Shown in pieces: positions 53,732 through 62,514 of a stretch of 64,000 nt of DNA. Positions within the stretch are counted from its first letter, which is position 1. Every line of letters begins with the position of its first letter. The DNA is from Cystobacter fuscus DSM 2262 (GTDB lineage: Bacteria; Myxococcota; Myxococcia; Myxococcales; Myxococcaceae): the NCBI RefSeq assembly GCF_000335475.2, contig NZ_ANAH02000005.1, positions 434,001 through 498,000 on the forward strand, in the 5' to 3' direction. The position numbers and the translations under genes were made by a program. The notes under the pieces are model-generated. The model was not told where the DNA came from. It saw only the letters and a list, made by a program, of their open reading frames with translations, and searched no databases.

Positions 53732-55312
53732 TCAGAACGGACGGTGTGCACCCCCCGCCGCGAGGGCGGGAGGAGGTGTGATGCCCACGCCGACCGCCTC
53801 CCAGGCCGCCGTCACGGAGCCCGTGGAGTAGGAGAGCTCCTGCGCGGCCTGCTCGGTGTACGCCTTCGCCTGGGCGAAGGTGGTGCTCGCGGTGAAGTAG
53901 TCCGTGCCCGCCTTGTAGAAGATCCGCGCCGCCTGCTCCACGCCGATGCCCGCCACGGTGACGCTCGTCTTGCCCCGGGGGTGCAGGCCTCCCTTGGACA
54001 ACAGCGCGAAGGCCAGATTGCTGATGCCCGAGCTGTAGTGCACGCTCGTGCTCGAGGTGTAGTCGGGGTAGTAGTCCAGCGAGCGGCCGTCGTTGCGCGG
54101 ATCATCCAGGTAGCGCAGCGCATCCCCCGCGGTGGCCGGCGTCCAGGAGACCTCGCCCAGCTTCCAGATGTCGGGCCCGGTGGACCAGCCCGTCTCCCAG
54201 CTCGAGCAGAAGACGGCGGCGATATCGGACATGGACTCGTTGAGGCCACCGGACTCACCCGTATAGACGAGGCCGGACTCGGCACCGGTCACCGCGTGGG
54301 TCATCTCGTGGAAGATGATGTCCGGGTCCGAGCATGGGGCATCGAGGGTGCGCCCATCACCATCGCCACACATGATCTGGGAATAGCCATTCCAATAGGC
54401 GTTGGCGAAGTTGCGCATGAAGTGGACGCTGGCCACCAACGGCGCGCCCGCGTTGTCGTACGAGTCACGGGAGAAGAGACCCTGGTAGCAGGCGTAGAAG
54501 CGGCTCAGGTTGTCGTAGGCCGCGTCCACGATCGCGTCGCCCGTGGGGGCCTCTCCCTCCTGGCGCACCAGCACGTTGCCACTGTTCGCCCTCGAGTAGA
54601 TGGCACGGTCCATCGCCTCGTGGTGGTCCGAGAAGCGCAGGACGAGGGTGCCCTCCAGGGCATCGATGAACACGTGCTCCCGCACGCGCTCGCCACCCGA
54701 CGCGTCTTCCACCACCAGCTCGTAGGCCAGCTTCAGCCGCGAGTCCGTGCTGGAACGAGCGTACTGGAGCCGGGGCTCGCCCCGCACCCGCTCACCGCCC
54801 GGGACGAGCGCGAGCGCGGCGTGCTCGAGGGCCTCGTGCGACAACCTCGCCTGGGCGGGCAACGCCACGGCCTCTCCACCGCGCGCCGAGCCGTTGGCCG
54901 CGTAGATGCGCCCGAGTTCATCCAGGTGAATGATGAGTTCCTCGCCGAACACGGGCAACCCATTCAAGGTACGCGAATAGCGCACGTGGGTGTGGCCCCG
55001 CTCGTCGCGGGAGCTTCGCCGCACGACGAGGTCCGAGGCCCGCAGGCGGAACACCGGAGCGATGGCGGCCAGGGGCTCGCGCGCGGAGCCACTCGCCCGG
55101 CCGAAATCGCCCCGAATCATGAAGGGCACCCCGTCCCCATGCGCGCCGATGATCCGCGCGGAGGGCAGCACGGCGAGCGCGGAGCGGACATCCTCTGGAA
55201 GATCCGGGGCAATGACTTGCGTGGCGTCATCCACGGCGGGCTCGGGGAGTGTGGTGCCTCCACAGGCACCGAGCGAAAGCGAAACACAAGCGGCGAACAG
55301 GGAGTGGCGCAT
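53732..55312 (-). CDS. M4 (thermolysin-type) metalloprotease lipoprotein
   Basis: This 526-residue protein has a lipobox signal (LSLGACGG, Cys about residue 17), a propeptide (about 20-220) with the FTP/PepSY-type block VRYSRTLNGLPVFGEELIIH, and a thermolysin catalytic domain: IIFHEMTHAVTGAESGLVYT (zinc His pair and catalytic Glu, about residues 333-339), GGLNESMSDIAAVF (third zinc ligand Glu, about 357) and SVHYSSGISNLAFALL (catalytic His region). It is therefore likely active after pro-processing. It lies directly upstream of the giant subtilase on the same strand, with a 154-base gap, consistent with a shared extracellular proteolysis function. Confidence 0.9.
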   Translation of the reverse strand: MRHSLFAACVSLSLGACGGTTLPEPAVDDATQVIAPDLPEDVRSALAVLPSARIIGAHGDGVPFMIRGDFGRASGSAREPLAAIAPVFRLRASDLVVRRSSRDERGHTHVRYSRTLNGLPVFGEELIIHLDELGRIYAANGSARGGEAVALPAQARLSHEALEHAALALVPGGERVRGEPRLQYARSSTDSRLKLAYELVVEDASGGERVREHVFIDALEGTLVLRFSDHHEAMDRAIYSRANSGNVLVRQEGEAPTGDAIVDAAYDNLSRFYACYQGLFSRDSYDNAGAPLVASVHFMRNFANAYWNGYSQIMCGDGDGRTLDAPCSDPDIIFHEMTHAVTGAESGLVYTGESGGLNESMSDIAAVFCSSWETGWSTGPDIWKLGEVSWTPATAGDALRYLDDPRNDGRSLDYYPDYTSSTSVHYSSGISNLAFALLSKGGLHPRGKTSVTVAGIGVEQAARIFYKAGTDYFTASTTFAQAKAYTEQAAQELSYSTGSVTAAWEAVGVGITPPPALAAGGAHRPF

Positions 55313-55797
55313 GGGGACTCCTTCATCAAGGGTGAGAGACTCCGCTGGAGAGGAAAGGAAATGGGATTCACTGCACCGTGAAGAGCAGGTCGTTCAAGTT
55401 GATGGAGTCCAGGTGGCCACCAATCACCTCATCCTCATGCACCTTCCCTCCGGGAGAGGTGTGGCGCAGAGCAGGATGCATGCCGACTCCCCAACCCCTC
55501 AGGATTTCAATGATGCCGGCCTCCCGCTGAAGCCCCACTGGAGCATGGGTGCGGCAACGCCCGCGCATGAAAATGTAAACAACATTTACACAAGACAAAC
55601 CAGACCCATCAAAAACGATGGGTTTCGCCTCCGCTCATTCACTGTCGTGAATTCGGACACTTCAGAGGGTCTGGAGTCTGATCAGACCCCAGCCCTCTCG
55701 GCTCTTGAAACATGCGAATGAAGACTAGCACGAGCCCATGTCTTTTTTGTTTTCCTGGTTTTGATTTCTTGGTTTTGACACCTCCCGTGGCCCTGGT
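55313..55797. other. Gene-poor, AT-richer gap with inverted repeats
   Basis: This 485-base gap separates the start of the M4 gene from the stop of the hydrolase gene. It is much richer in A and T from about 55570 to 55770. TGTAAACAACATTTACA (55574-55590) is an inverted repeat with 6-bp arms, and GGGTCTG (55667-55673) with CAGACCC (55683-55689) forms a hairpin that may end the hydrolase transcript. A 76-codon frame on the minus strand (55368-55598) ends in HEDEVIGGHLDSINLNDL, slightly like the GGHLDSIN block of M28 aminopeptidases, and could be a gene remnant; this is weak. Confidence 0.4.
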
Positions 55798-56613
55798 TCA
55801 GCCCACGGTCCGCGCCTCGCGAGCCGTTCCCTCGACCTCGGCGAAGAAGCCCTTCACCGCCTCGAGGATCTGCCCGGGCTGGTCGATCGGCGCCGCATGA
55901 CCCGAGTCCCTCAGCTCCTGGAGGCGGGCGTCCGCGAGGAGGCTGGCATACGCCTTCTTCGCGGACAGCGGGGTGTAGTCGTGGTCGGAGGCGAGGACCA
56001 GGACCGGACAGGAGATCTCCTTCAGGCGCTCCAGGACACTCCAGCCGACGAGCCCACGGGTCGCGCGCTGGTAGGCGCCCGGCTCGTTGGCTCCGATGGA
56101 CTCCTCGACCCGCTGCCGGAGCACCGCCTGTTCCGGCTTGGGAAAGAGCTTCGGTGCGATCAGCCTGGCCAGGGTCCTCGGTCCGAGCGTCTTCAACAGG
56201 AGCATCCGCGTGGCGAACATGAGCCGCATGCGCAGTGTCCGCGGAACCATGTCGGGCCCGCTGTTGATGACGGTCAGGCTGCGCACGAGCGCCGGCCGCT
56301 CCACCGCGAGCTGAAAGCCAATCATCCCCCCCATCGACAGCCCGACCACATGCACACGGGTGAGACCCAGGCGCTCGCAGAGAGCGGCCATATCCCGGGC
56401 GAAGAGCGGCACCCCATAGGGCCCCTCCGGCTTGTCGCTGCGTCCGTGGCCTCGGACATCCGGAACCAGCACCCGGTGGTGCGCCGCGAGCCCAGGCGCG
56501 ACGAGCTCCCAATCCCGTCCCGAGGAGCCAAGTCCATGGAGGAGCAACACAGGCTCGCCCGCACCGGACTCCTCGAGGTGCAGCGACAGGTCATCAAGCT
56601 GAATCATGGACAT
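55798..56613 (-). CDS. Alpha/beta-fold hydrolase
   Basis: This 271-residue protein has the oxyanion loop LLLHGLGSSGRDW (about residues 24-36), the nucleophile elbow VHVVGLSMGGMIGFQLAV (Ser about residue 93), the acid residue in LVLASDHDYTPLS and the His in LRDSGHAAPIDQPGQ (about residue 245). It therefore has a complete Ser-Asp-His triad. Relatives include esterases, lactonases and epoxide hydrolases; the substrate is unknown. There is no signal peptide. ATG 56613 is chosen (56607 is an alternative). It is divergent from a TetR-family regulator, which probably controls it. Confidence 0.88.
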   Translation of the reverse strand: MSMIQLDDLSLHLEESGAGEPVLLLHGLGSSGRDWELVAPGLAAHHRVLVPDVRGHGRSDKPEGPYGVPLFARDMAALCERLGLTRVHVVGLSMGGMIGFQLAVERPALVRSLTVINSGPDMVPRTLRMRLMFATRMLLLKTLGPRTLARLIAPKLFPKPEQAVLRQRVEESIGANEPGAYQRATRGLVGWSVLERLKEISCPVLVLASDHDYTPLSAKKAYASLLADARLQELRDSGHAAPIDQPGQILEAVKGFFAEVEGTAREARTVG

Positions 56614-56711
56614 GGACAGGGCCTCGGGTTCCGATGGGCTCCTGAACGATCGATCTCCCATTCGAACGATTGAACAGAGCCAGCAGGGTGTGTTATCCAC
56701 TTCGACTGAAC

Positions 56712-56723
56712 GAACGATCGTTC
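56712..56723. promoter_or_regulatory. TetR-type operator between divergent hydrolase and regulator genes
   Basis: GAACGATCGTTC is a perfect 12-base palindrome inside the longer CTGAACGAACGATCGTTCAG, 13 bases before the regulator's ATG. Related half-sites (GAACGATCG at 56644, CGAACGATTG at 56664) lie between it and the hydrolase start. This arrangement fits auto-repression by the TetR protein together with control of the hydrolase. Confidence 0.7.
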
Positions 56724-56735
56724 AGAAGGCGAATC

Positions 56736-57368
56736 ATGCGCTCCCTGCCCCGGTCACGTCTACAGATCCAGAAGGCGACCCTTCCGGCAACGGTGCCCGA
56801 GGGAACTCGGCGGCGGGTGTTGGAGACGGCCCTGCGGCTCTTCGCGAGCCAGGGGTTTCATGGCACGTCGATCCGGGATGTCGCGAAGGCGCTGGAGCTC
56901 CAGCCGAGCGCGCTCTATGCGCACTTTGCCTCCAAGGAGCACATCCTCGCGGAGCTCGTCCAGCTCGGCCACGAGGCGCACCACGAAGCGCTCCGCAAGG
57001 TGTTGCTGAGCGCGGGCACCGAGCCGGAGGCGCAGGTCCGAGCGCTCATCCGGGCCCACACCGTCATGCATGCGACCCACCCGCAGTTGTCGGTCGTGGT
57101 GAACGAGGAGAGCCACGCACTGCCACCCGAGCTCGCCGCACCGGCGATGGCGCTGCGCAACCAATCCACCGCCTTGCTGCTCGAGGTGATCGAGCGGGGT
57201 GTGGCCATGGGACGGTTCACGCCTCCCCACGCGGTTGCAACCGCGGCGGCGATCTCCGCGATGGGGGTGCGCCTCCCGTACTGGTACGAGCCGGCTGGCA
57301 CGCTCGATGTCGACACGCTCGCCGATATCCACGCCGAGTTGGCGCTCCGCATGCTGGGAGGACGCTGA
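56736..57368 (+). CDS. TetR-family transcriptional regulator
   Basis: This 210-residue regulator has an N-terminal helix-turn-helix (RRRVLETALRLFASQGFHGT, SIRDVAKALELQPSALYAHF and SKEHILAELV, about residues 27-75) typical of TetR. The C-terminal ligand domain (TVMHATHPQLSVVVNEESHA) resembles the group that controls fatty-acid or acyl-CoA metabolism. ATG 56736 follows AGAAGGCG, which nearly overlaps the palindromic operator just upstream. It is divergent from the alpha/beta hydrolase; the PHB-depolymerase-type esterase lies 76 bases downstream on the same strand and may share its transcript. Confidence 0.9.
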   Translation: MRSLPRSRLQIQKATLPATVPEGTRRRVLETALRLFASQGFHGTSIRDVAKALELQPSALYAHFASKEHILAELVQLGHEAHHEALRKVLLSAGTEPEAQVRALIRAHTVMHATHPQLSVVVNEESHALPPELAAPAMALRNQSTALLLEVIERGVAMGRFTPPHAVATAAAISAMGVRLPYWYEPAGTLDVDTLADIHAELALRMLGGR

Positions 57369-57444
57369 AAGCGCAGCACCTCCGCGCCCACCCCGCGCGC
57401 TCCAATGAAGTGCCCACACTGAAGCAGGAAGCAAGGAGATGACC

Positions 57445-58437
57445 ATGAAGCGGAGTCATGGCGCATTCGTGCGCATCGGTGCGTTGCTGCTCGTGCTTTT
57501 CGCGTTGTCCGGGGCCCCGGCCCATGCCGGCTCCTGGGTGAATGGCCACTATGCGAATGCCTGGGGCTCCCGAGGCTTCCAGCTCTGGGTCCCCACCGGA
57601 TATCAGCCGGGCGAGGAGCTTCCACTGGTGGTGGCCCTGCATGGATGTTTCCAGAACCCCGATCAGTTCGCGGGTCTCACCCGCCTGAACCAGAAAGCGG
57701 ACACGGAGAGGTTCCTGGTCCTCTACCCGAACCAGGCAACGCTCTCCAATGGAACACAATGTTGGAATTTCATGATCGCCACCAACATGGAGCGCGGCAT
57801 GGGCGAGCCCTCCATCATCGTGGGCATGGTGGGCTGGGTGAAGAGCCATTACGCGGTGGACGAGCACCGCGTGTATGTCGGGGGAGTCTCCTCCGGCGCG
57901 GTCATGAGCAGCATCCTGCTCGCCTGCTATTCGGATGTGTTCGCCGCCGGCATGGTGGGCGCGGGGGCGATGTACAAGGCGGCGACCACCGCCTCCGGCA
58001 GCGCCTACGCCATGCTCTTTGGCAGCATCTACAATCCCGATGATCGCGGCCATGACGCCTGGGCATGCTCGGGCAAGCCGCGCTGGCGGGTCCCGGTGCT
58101 CGTCCTCCATGGGACCGAGGATGACGTCGTCAACCCGCTCAACGGCGAACAGGTGGTACGGCAATTCCTGCAAACCAATGACTACGGTGATGACGGTGCC
58201 GACAACGACAGCGTGCCCTACCGCCCCACCCAGGTCCGGAATGGCGGCGTACCCGGTGGCCGCGGCTACACCGTCAAGGATTACGCCTACGGCGGGCGTC
58301 TGCTGGTCCAGAAGTATGAGATGCAGGGCATGGGTCACGCCTGGCCCGGTGGTGACCCCGCCTACCTGTTCTCCGATCCCTCCGGTCCCGATGCCACCAC
58401 CCTCATGTGGGACTTCTTCAAACAGCACACGCGCTGA
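57445..58437 (+). CDS. PHB-depolymerase-type extracellular esterase
   Basis: This 330-residue exported protein has a Sec signal (VRIGALLLVLFALSGAPAHA, cleavage about residue 28), then the family blocks LPLVVALHGCFQNPDQFAG (oxyanion region), VYVGGVSSGAVMSS (nucleophile Ser about residue 153), VPVLVLHGTEDDVVNP (acid residue) and MQGMGHAWPGG (catalytic His). The layout matches LpqC/esterase PHB-type enzymes, which hydrolyse polyhydroxyalkanoates, feruloyl or acetyl esters. The true substrate is unknown. ATG 57445 is preferred because AAGGAG is seven bases before it; the ATG at 57439 overlaps that site. It is convergent with the ankyrin gene. Confidence 0.88.
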   Translation: MKRSHGAFVRIGALLLVLFALSGAPAHAGSWVNGHYANAWGSRGFQLWVPTGYQPGEELPLVVALHGCFQNPDQFAGLTRLNQKADTERFLVLYPNQATLSNGTQCWNFMIATNMERGMGEPSIIVGMVGWVKSHYAVDEHRVYVGGVSSGAVMSSILLACYSDVFAAGMVGAGAMYKAATTASGSAYAMLFGSIYNPDDRGHDAWACSGKPRWRVPVLVLHGTEDDVVNPLNGEQVVRQFLQTNDYGDDGADNDSVPYRPTQVRNGGVPGGRGYTVKDYAYGGRLLVQKYEMQGMGHAWPGGDPAYLFSDPSGPDATTLMWDFFKQHTR

Positions 58438-58484
58438 CACCAGGACCCGGTGGCCCAGGGGCGTCCGGCCCGAGAGCCGCTGAG

Positions 58485-60476
58485 TCAGGCCAGCGCGGAC
58501 CTGCCCTTGCGCAGCAGGTTGAAGAGCTTGTCCCGGTCCAGCCCATCGGAAGAGAAGGCGCCGCGGGCGAAGACCTTCCCGAGCGCCGCGTCCGAGGAGT
58601 CGAACCCGCCACTCTCGAAATGGTGCCTGGCCTTCACCCGGGCCTGGACATCGTGGTCATCCTCGATGACCACCTCCGCCTTCAAGGCCCTTCCCACCCG
58701 GAGCGAGTGATCGTTGCCATGGCCCCACACGACCTGGGCCTCCACGTCCTCGCCCACCACCACCTCGCCGCTCGTGTCCACCCCGGTGGCACGCAATGAA
58801 CCGCCCACCACCAGCAGTCCTTCTGGGCCCGCGTTGCGCAGCACGCCCTCCACCTTCAGGTTCCCCGTCACGAGCAGCGGCCCGTCGAGGTCCACGTCGC
58901 CCTGAACCGTGAGGTCCCCTCGCACGAAACGGGGAGCCTTGGAAAAGGACGGCGCCTTCTTCTCGGGTGGAAGGACGGCGCGGGCGAGCTCCACCACCGC
59001 CATGGCCACCCAGGGCCGTGCGCCTTGAAGCGCCGCCGCGGCCTGATCCCAGGAGGTCGCGCCCCCCAGCACGAGGCTCTTCAGGACGCGCTCCACCGAC
59101 TCCACGTCCTCGTCCTCGAAATACCAGGCCTCGAGCAGCACCTTCCGCTGCCTGCCCAGTGCGTCTAGCAGGGGCCGCACGTCCAGGTGTCCGCCCTTGC
59201 CCGAGGGGGCCTTCGCGCCCATGAGCTGGGCGAGGTGCGGGTTCTTCTCGTCCAGCGCCTCCTGCGCGGGGGTCCTCCCATCCGAGGACTCGCGGGTGGT
59301 ATCCGCACCCGCCTGGAGCAGGACTTCGATGACCGGCCCACGCGCCGTGAAGCGCGCGTGCTGATGCAGCGGCGTCCAGCCCTTGCCAGCGTTGGGGTCG
59401 GCACCCGCGTCGATGAGCGCCCTGGCCACCTCCGGCCGCCGAGCGTTGAAGAGCGCCGACCTGCCGTCGCTGTCGAGCGCGTCCACTGGCACCCCGCCCC
59501 GGGCCAGGAGGGAGATGCAAGACACACCGTCGTGCTCGGCGGCGGCGTGCAGGGCCGTAGCCCGGGTGTTGTCGGTGACCAACGGTGAGAGCCCCAGGCG
59601 GAGCAGCTCCCGCACCAGCGCCGCGTCGTCCACCATCGCGGCCAGGTGGAGGGCGCCGCGCTTGTCGCTATCTCGCGCCTCCAGGTTCGCGCCCAGCGCT
59701 CGCAGGGCCAGCACCCGGCCCACCCGCCCGCCGCTGACGAAGCCGGGCCCGAAGTGGGGTGCGGCATCCAGCCCCGCCGCGAGCAGGAATCCCTCATCCA
59801 GCGCCTTGCCCTTCTGGCCCTTGGGACGAGCCGCGGGCTTCTGCTCGCGCAGCCACGCGAGGAAGTCCCCATCGGAGAACGCCCCCTCCAGTCCCTGGAA
59901 GTTGAGCGGATCGTCGTCCCCCTCCACGTCGAAGGCTCGCAGCCCCGGCGACTCCTCCACCCGGGCGAGCAACTCCTGGTACCCCTTCTCCGGCTTCTTC
60001 CCGGTCAGCAGGCGCCAGGCTTCGAGTCCCCGGCGAGCACGAGCATGATCCACGAGGTCCCGCAGGTGATGGGCTTCATCCAATGCGGACTCCACCTGAT
60101 CGAGCTGAGCCGGAGTGGGATGACCCCTCACCACCTCTTCCGCCCATTGGCTCAGAGCCAGGGAGCGGGCCCGCTGGGCATCCGTCAGCTTTCCGCCGGG
60201 TTTCGTGCCCCGGGTCAGTGCAAGGAGGTGGTCGCGGATCCGCCAGTGCTCGGCCTTGAGCTCACGCTCCCACCGGTGAGGCTCTCCGCGCCTCGCCGGG
60301 TCCAACGCCCAGTTCAGGGAGTGCAGCGCCCGCAGGTGGTCAGGCTCGGCAGCGACCACCTGACGGAGGAGCGGAATGGCCTCGTCCAGCTCGGGCGGCG
60401 ACTCGTCGAGCAATCGGTCCACCTTCCTCATCAGCGCGGCGACATCCACCTTCTTGGGCGTCTGGGTACGGGACAT
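58485..60476 (-). CDS. Ankyrin-repeat protein with C-terminal beta-solenoid-like region
   Basis: This 663-residue cytoplasmic protein has an N-terminal helical part (LLDESPPELDEAIPLLRQVV, TPR-like, about residues 20-60), then four to five ankyrin repeats (about 250-410: GALHLAAMVDDAALVRELLR, TALHAAAEHDGVSCISLLAR, RSALFNARRPEVARALIDAG, GWTPLHQHARFTARGPVIEV). The C-terminal 150 residues have short repeating strands (GDLTVQGDVDLDGPLLVTGN, LKVEGVLRN) typical of right-handed beta-solenoids, ending in a small helical tail. The combination of ankyrin repeats with a solenoid is unusual. There is no signal peptide. Function is unknown; protein binding by the ankyrins is likely. Confidence 0.75.
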   Translation of the reverse strand: MSRTQTPKKVDVAALMRKVDRLLDESPPELDEAIPLLRQVVAAEPDHLRALHSLNWALDPARRGEPHRWERELKAEHWRIRDHLLALTRGTKPGGKLTDAQRARSLALSQWAEEVVRGHPTPAQLDQVESALDEAHHLRDLVDHARARRGLEAWRLLTGKKPEKGYQELLARVEESPGLRAFDVEGDDDPLNFQGLEGAFSDGDFLAWLREQKPAARPKGQKGKALDEGFLLAAGLDAAPHFGPGFVSGGRVGRVLALRALGANLEARDSDKRGALHLAAMVDDAALVRELLRLGLSPLVTDNTRATALHAAAEHDGVSCISLLARGGVPVDALDSDGRSALFNARRPEVARALIDAGADPNAGKGWTPLHQHARFTARGPVIEVLLQAGADTTRESSDGRTPAQEALDEKNPHLAQLMGAKAPSGKGGHLDVRPLLDALGRQRKVLLEAWYFEDEDVESVERVLKSLVLGGATSWDQAAAALQGARPWVAMAVVELARAVLPPEKKAPSFSKAPRFVRGDLTVQGDVDLDGPLLVTGNLKVEGVLRNAGPEGLLVVGGSLRATGVDTSGEVVVGEDVEAQVVWGHGNDHSLRVGRALKAEVVIEDDHDVQARVKARHHFESGGFDSSDAALGKVFARGAFSSDGLDRDKLFNLLRKGRSALA

Positions 60477-60594
60477 GACGCGTGAACCTGCCACCGAATG
60501 GGAGCGCGTGCATGGAATCGTCGAGGACGCCGCGCTCCAATGGGACGAGTGTTTCGGTGCGCAGGGCTGGGAGGGATCGTCCAGCACGCCCCCC

Positions 60595-61980
60595 TCACGT
60601 GAACAGCTTGAGCAACGCGGGCACGGTGAGCACTGCGGTGTAGTAGCCCATGAACTGCACGCCTGTGTTGAATCCGAGGGTGCGCGACAACAGCCCGCCG
60701 AGCAGTCCCATCGTCAGGATCACCAGCAGCCCCAGGACCTGTCCTTCCCAGACACTGATGACGATGATCAGGCCGACGAAGGTGGCGATGATGGCCTCGT
60801 GGCTCACCTTGCGCGAGACGAACAGCGCCGCCCGCCGCGCATGGTTCATCGCGAACGGGTAGGACACCAGCGCCGCCAGCACCACGGACAGCATGCCGTA
60901 GCCCAGGAACTCCCAGTGGCTGAGCAGGTCGTGCAGGTTGTTCGTCTGCCCGGTGGCGGCATCCACCGTGAATCGCGGAGGCGCGTTGAACAGCGGTGCC
61001 GCCGGGCCAGCAGCCACCGGACTCAAGGGCAGGCCGAAAGCGATCAGCGGAATCAGCACTTCCGCGATGTAGGTGGCCTCGGTCACCCCGTTGCGCGCGG
61101 CCAGCACGGTGGTCAGCCGGTGATAGGCATGTTTGATGCGCGAGCCCACGGCCTCGCCCAGCACCACCGTCATCGCCACCGGGCTGAACACGAACGTGGC
61201 GCTCGACACCGCCGCGGCGGCGAGCGTCCAGCGGGTCTGGGTGGCATCGAGCACCTTGAAGGGGTTGGGAAAATAACCCGACCAGCTCTTCACATCCGGA
61301 GCCAGCGAGAACGTCCGGACGCGGTCGCGCCGCATGCGCGGACCCTCGAGCGGGGAGAGCACCGAGAACAGGTCGGCCACCAGCGGGCCGATGGCGATTC
61401 CGAGGAAGTAGCTCACGCTGAGCTTGACGCCGCGGCTGGCCGTGAACGCCTGCAGCGCCACGATGACGAGGACGAAGGGAACCAACGTGACCACGGAGGC
61501 CCAACGGCCGCCAGACAGGTAGGCGATCAGCACCGCGGCCGTCACGAAGATCCACGGCGCCGACTTCGAGATGATGTCGCCGAAGGGCGCGAGCAGGACG
61601 GCGAACGACACCGCCAGCGGCACCGCCAGGAAGGCGGCGAGGAGCCCTCCGGACACCATCTTGCGCAGCGCGATGTGCGGCACGCCGAGATTGCGCAGGA
61701 TGTTGGCGTCCTGCAGCAGGGGAATGGCGGTGGTATCGCCGGGAATGCCGAGCAGCGCGGTGGGGACCGCATGCGTCATGTGCTTGGCGACCGCCCCGGC
61801 GAGGAAGAAGGTGAAGACGCCCACGGGCGGCACGCCCAGCAGCGCGACCAGCAGGGTCGGCGGTGCGAGCGTCGTCGTCTCGTCGGTCCCGGAGATCAAG
61901 CCGATGGCGGCGAACACCACCGCGCCGAGCAGCCCCATGCCCGCGGCGACCAGGAGCTGATTCAGGAAGTCCGCTTGCAC
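60595..61980 (-). CDS. TctA-type tripartite tricarboxylate transporter permease
   Basis: This 461-residue membrane protein has about ten to twelve hydrophobic segments. The loop THAVPTALLGIPGDTTAIPL (about residues 70-89) resembles the substrate-binding loop of TctA (normally IPGxxxxxxxxxDG), and the C-terminal half repeats the same architecture. In known TTT systems TctA works with a small membrane subunit TctB and a periplasmic receptor TctC. No receptor gene lies in the window. The GTG start at 61980 overlaps by one base the stop of the small membrane-protein gene upstream, so the two are coupled. The carboxylate substrate is unknown. Confidence 0.65.
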   Translation of the reverse strand: MQADFLNQLLVAAGMGLLGAVVFAAIGLISGTDETTTLAPPTLLVALLGVPPVGVFTFFLAGAVAKHMTHAVPTALLGIPGDTTAIPLLQDANILRNLGVPHIALRKMVSGGLLAAFLAVPLAVSFAVLLAPFGDIISKSAPWIFVTAAVLIAYLSGGRWASVVTLVPFVLVIVALQAFTASRGVKLSVSYFLGIAIGPLVADLFSVLSPLEGPRMRRDRVRTFSLAPDVKSWSGYFPNPFKVLDATQTRWTLAAAAVSSATFVFSPVAMTVVLGEAVGSRIKHAYHRLTTVLAARNGVTEATYIAEVLIPLIAFGLPLSPVAAGPAAPLFNAPPRFTVDAATGQTNNLHDLLSHWEFLGYGMLSVVLAALVSYPFAMNHARRAALFVSRKVSHEAIIATFVGLIIVISVWEGQVLGLLVILTMGLLGGLLSRTLGFNTGVQFMGYYTAVLTVPALLKLFT

Positions 61981-62453
61981 TAGCGCTCCTCCGTCGCCGG
62001 AGGTACGGCCTGGGGAATCCCCGGCGCCTCGGCTCGTGCCGGCGGGGCATTCGCGAACAGCTCGTAGATGTGCAGCGCCTTCATCTCACTCACCACTGAA
62101 GGGGGCAGCTCGGCCACCGAGCCGAGTCCGCCGGATTGCGCGGCGAGCCCGTTCAACACCTCCTGGCGCCACGATGGATCGGCCGCCCCGTCCTCCACCA
62201 CCTCGCGCTTGGGAGGGAACAAGGCCCCGCAGATGACGCCGGACAGAACGCAGCCGACCAGACCCGCCAGCATCGCGTAGGCACGCGCGAGCGCGGCACT
62301 CTCGACCCGGTCCACCAGGAGATGGCTGGCCAGGAGGAAGCAGGACAGGCTGACGACGAGCCCGATTCCGATGGACCACGCCAGGTGCCGCAGATCGACC
62401 GTATCGCCCCAGACCTCGGCCAGGTGGCCGTGCCGCGGGTTGTGTTTTTTCAT
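61980..62453 (-). CDS. Small membrane protein coupled to the TctA-type permease
   Basis: This 157-residue protein has two hydrophobic segments (about residues 22-45 and 58-80) and a soluble C-terminal tail of about 75 residues. It occupies the position of TctB, but TctB normally has four segments and no long tail, so it cannot be assigned to that family. Its stop codon shares a base with the permease GTG. ATG 62453 follows an A-rich stretch. The upstream kinase gene ends 61 bases before it on the same strand, so one transcript may cover all three genes. Confidence 0.55.
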   Translation of the reverse strand: MKKHNPRHGHLAEVWGDTVDLRHLAWSIGIGLVVSLSCFLLASHLLVDRVESAALARAYAMLAGLVGCVLSGVICGALFPPKREVVEDGAADPSWRQEVLNGLAAQSGGLGSVAELPPSVVSEMKALHIYELFANAPPARAEAPGIPQAVPPATEER

Positions 62454-62514
62454 TTCAATCCGGTAGCCGCGCGCGACTACCCCCCACCGAGGAGGACCAC
62501 GTGTTCCAGCCTGT

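Noticed and set aside
47326-53781. A 2151-codon open frame on the plus strand opposite the subtilase
   Set aside because: It is antisense to a protein with a complete catalytic triad and many recognisable domains, and its translation is a His/Gly/Arg/Val-rich pattern without domains. It arises from third-position GC bias.
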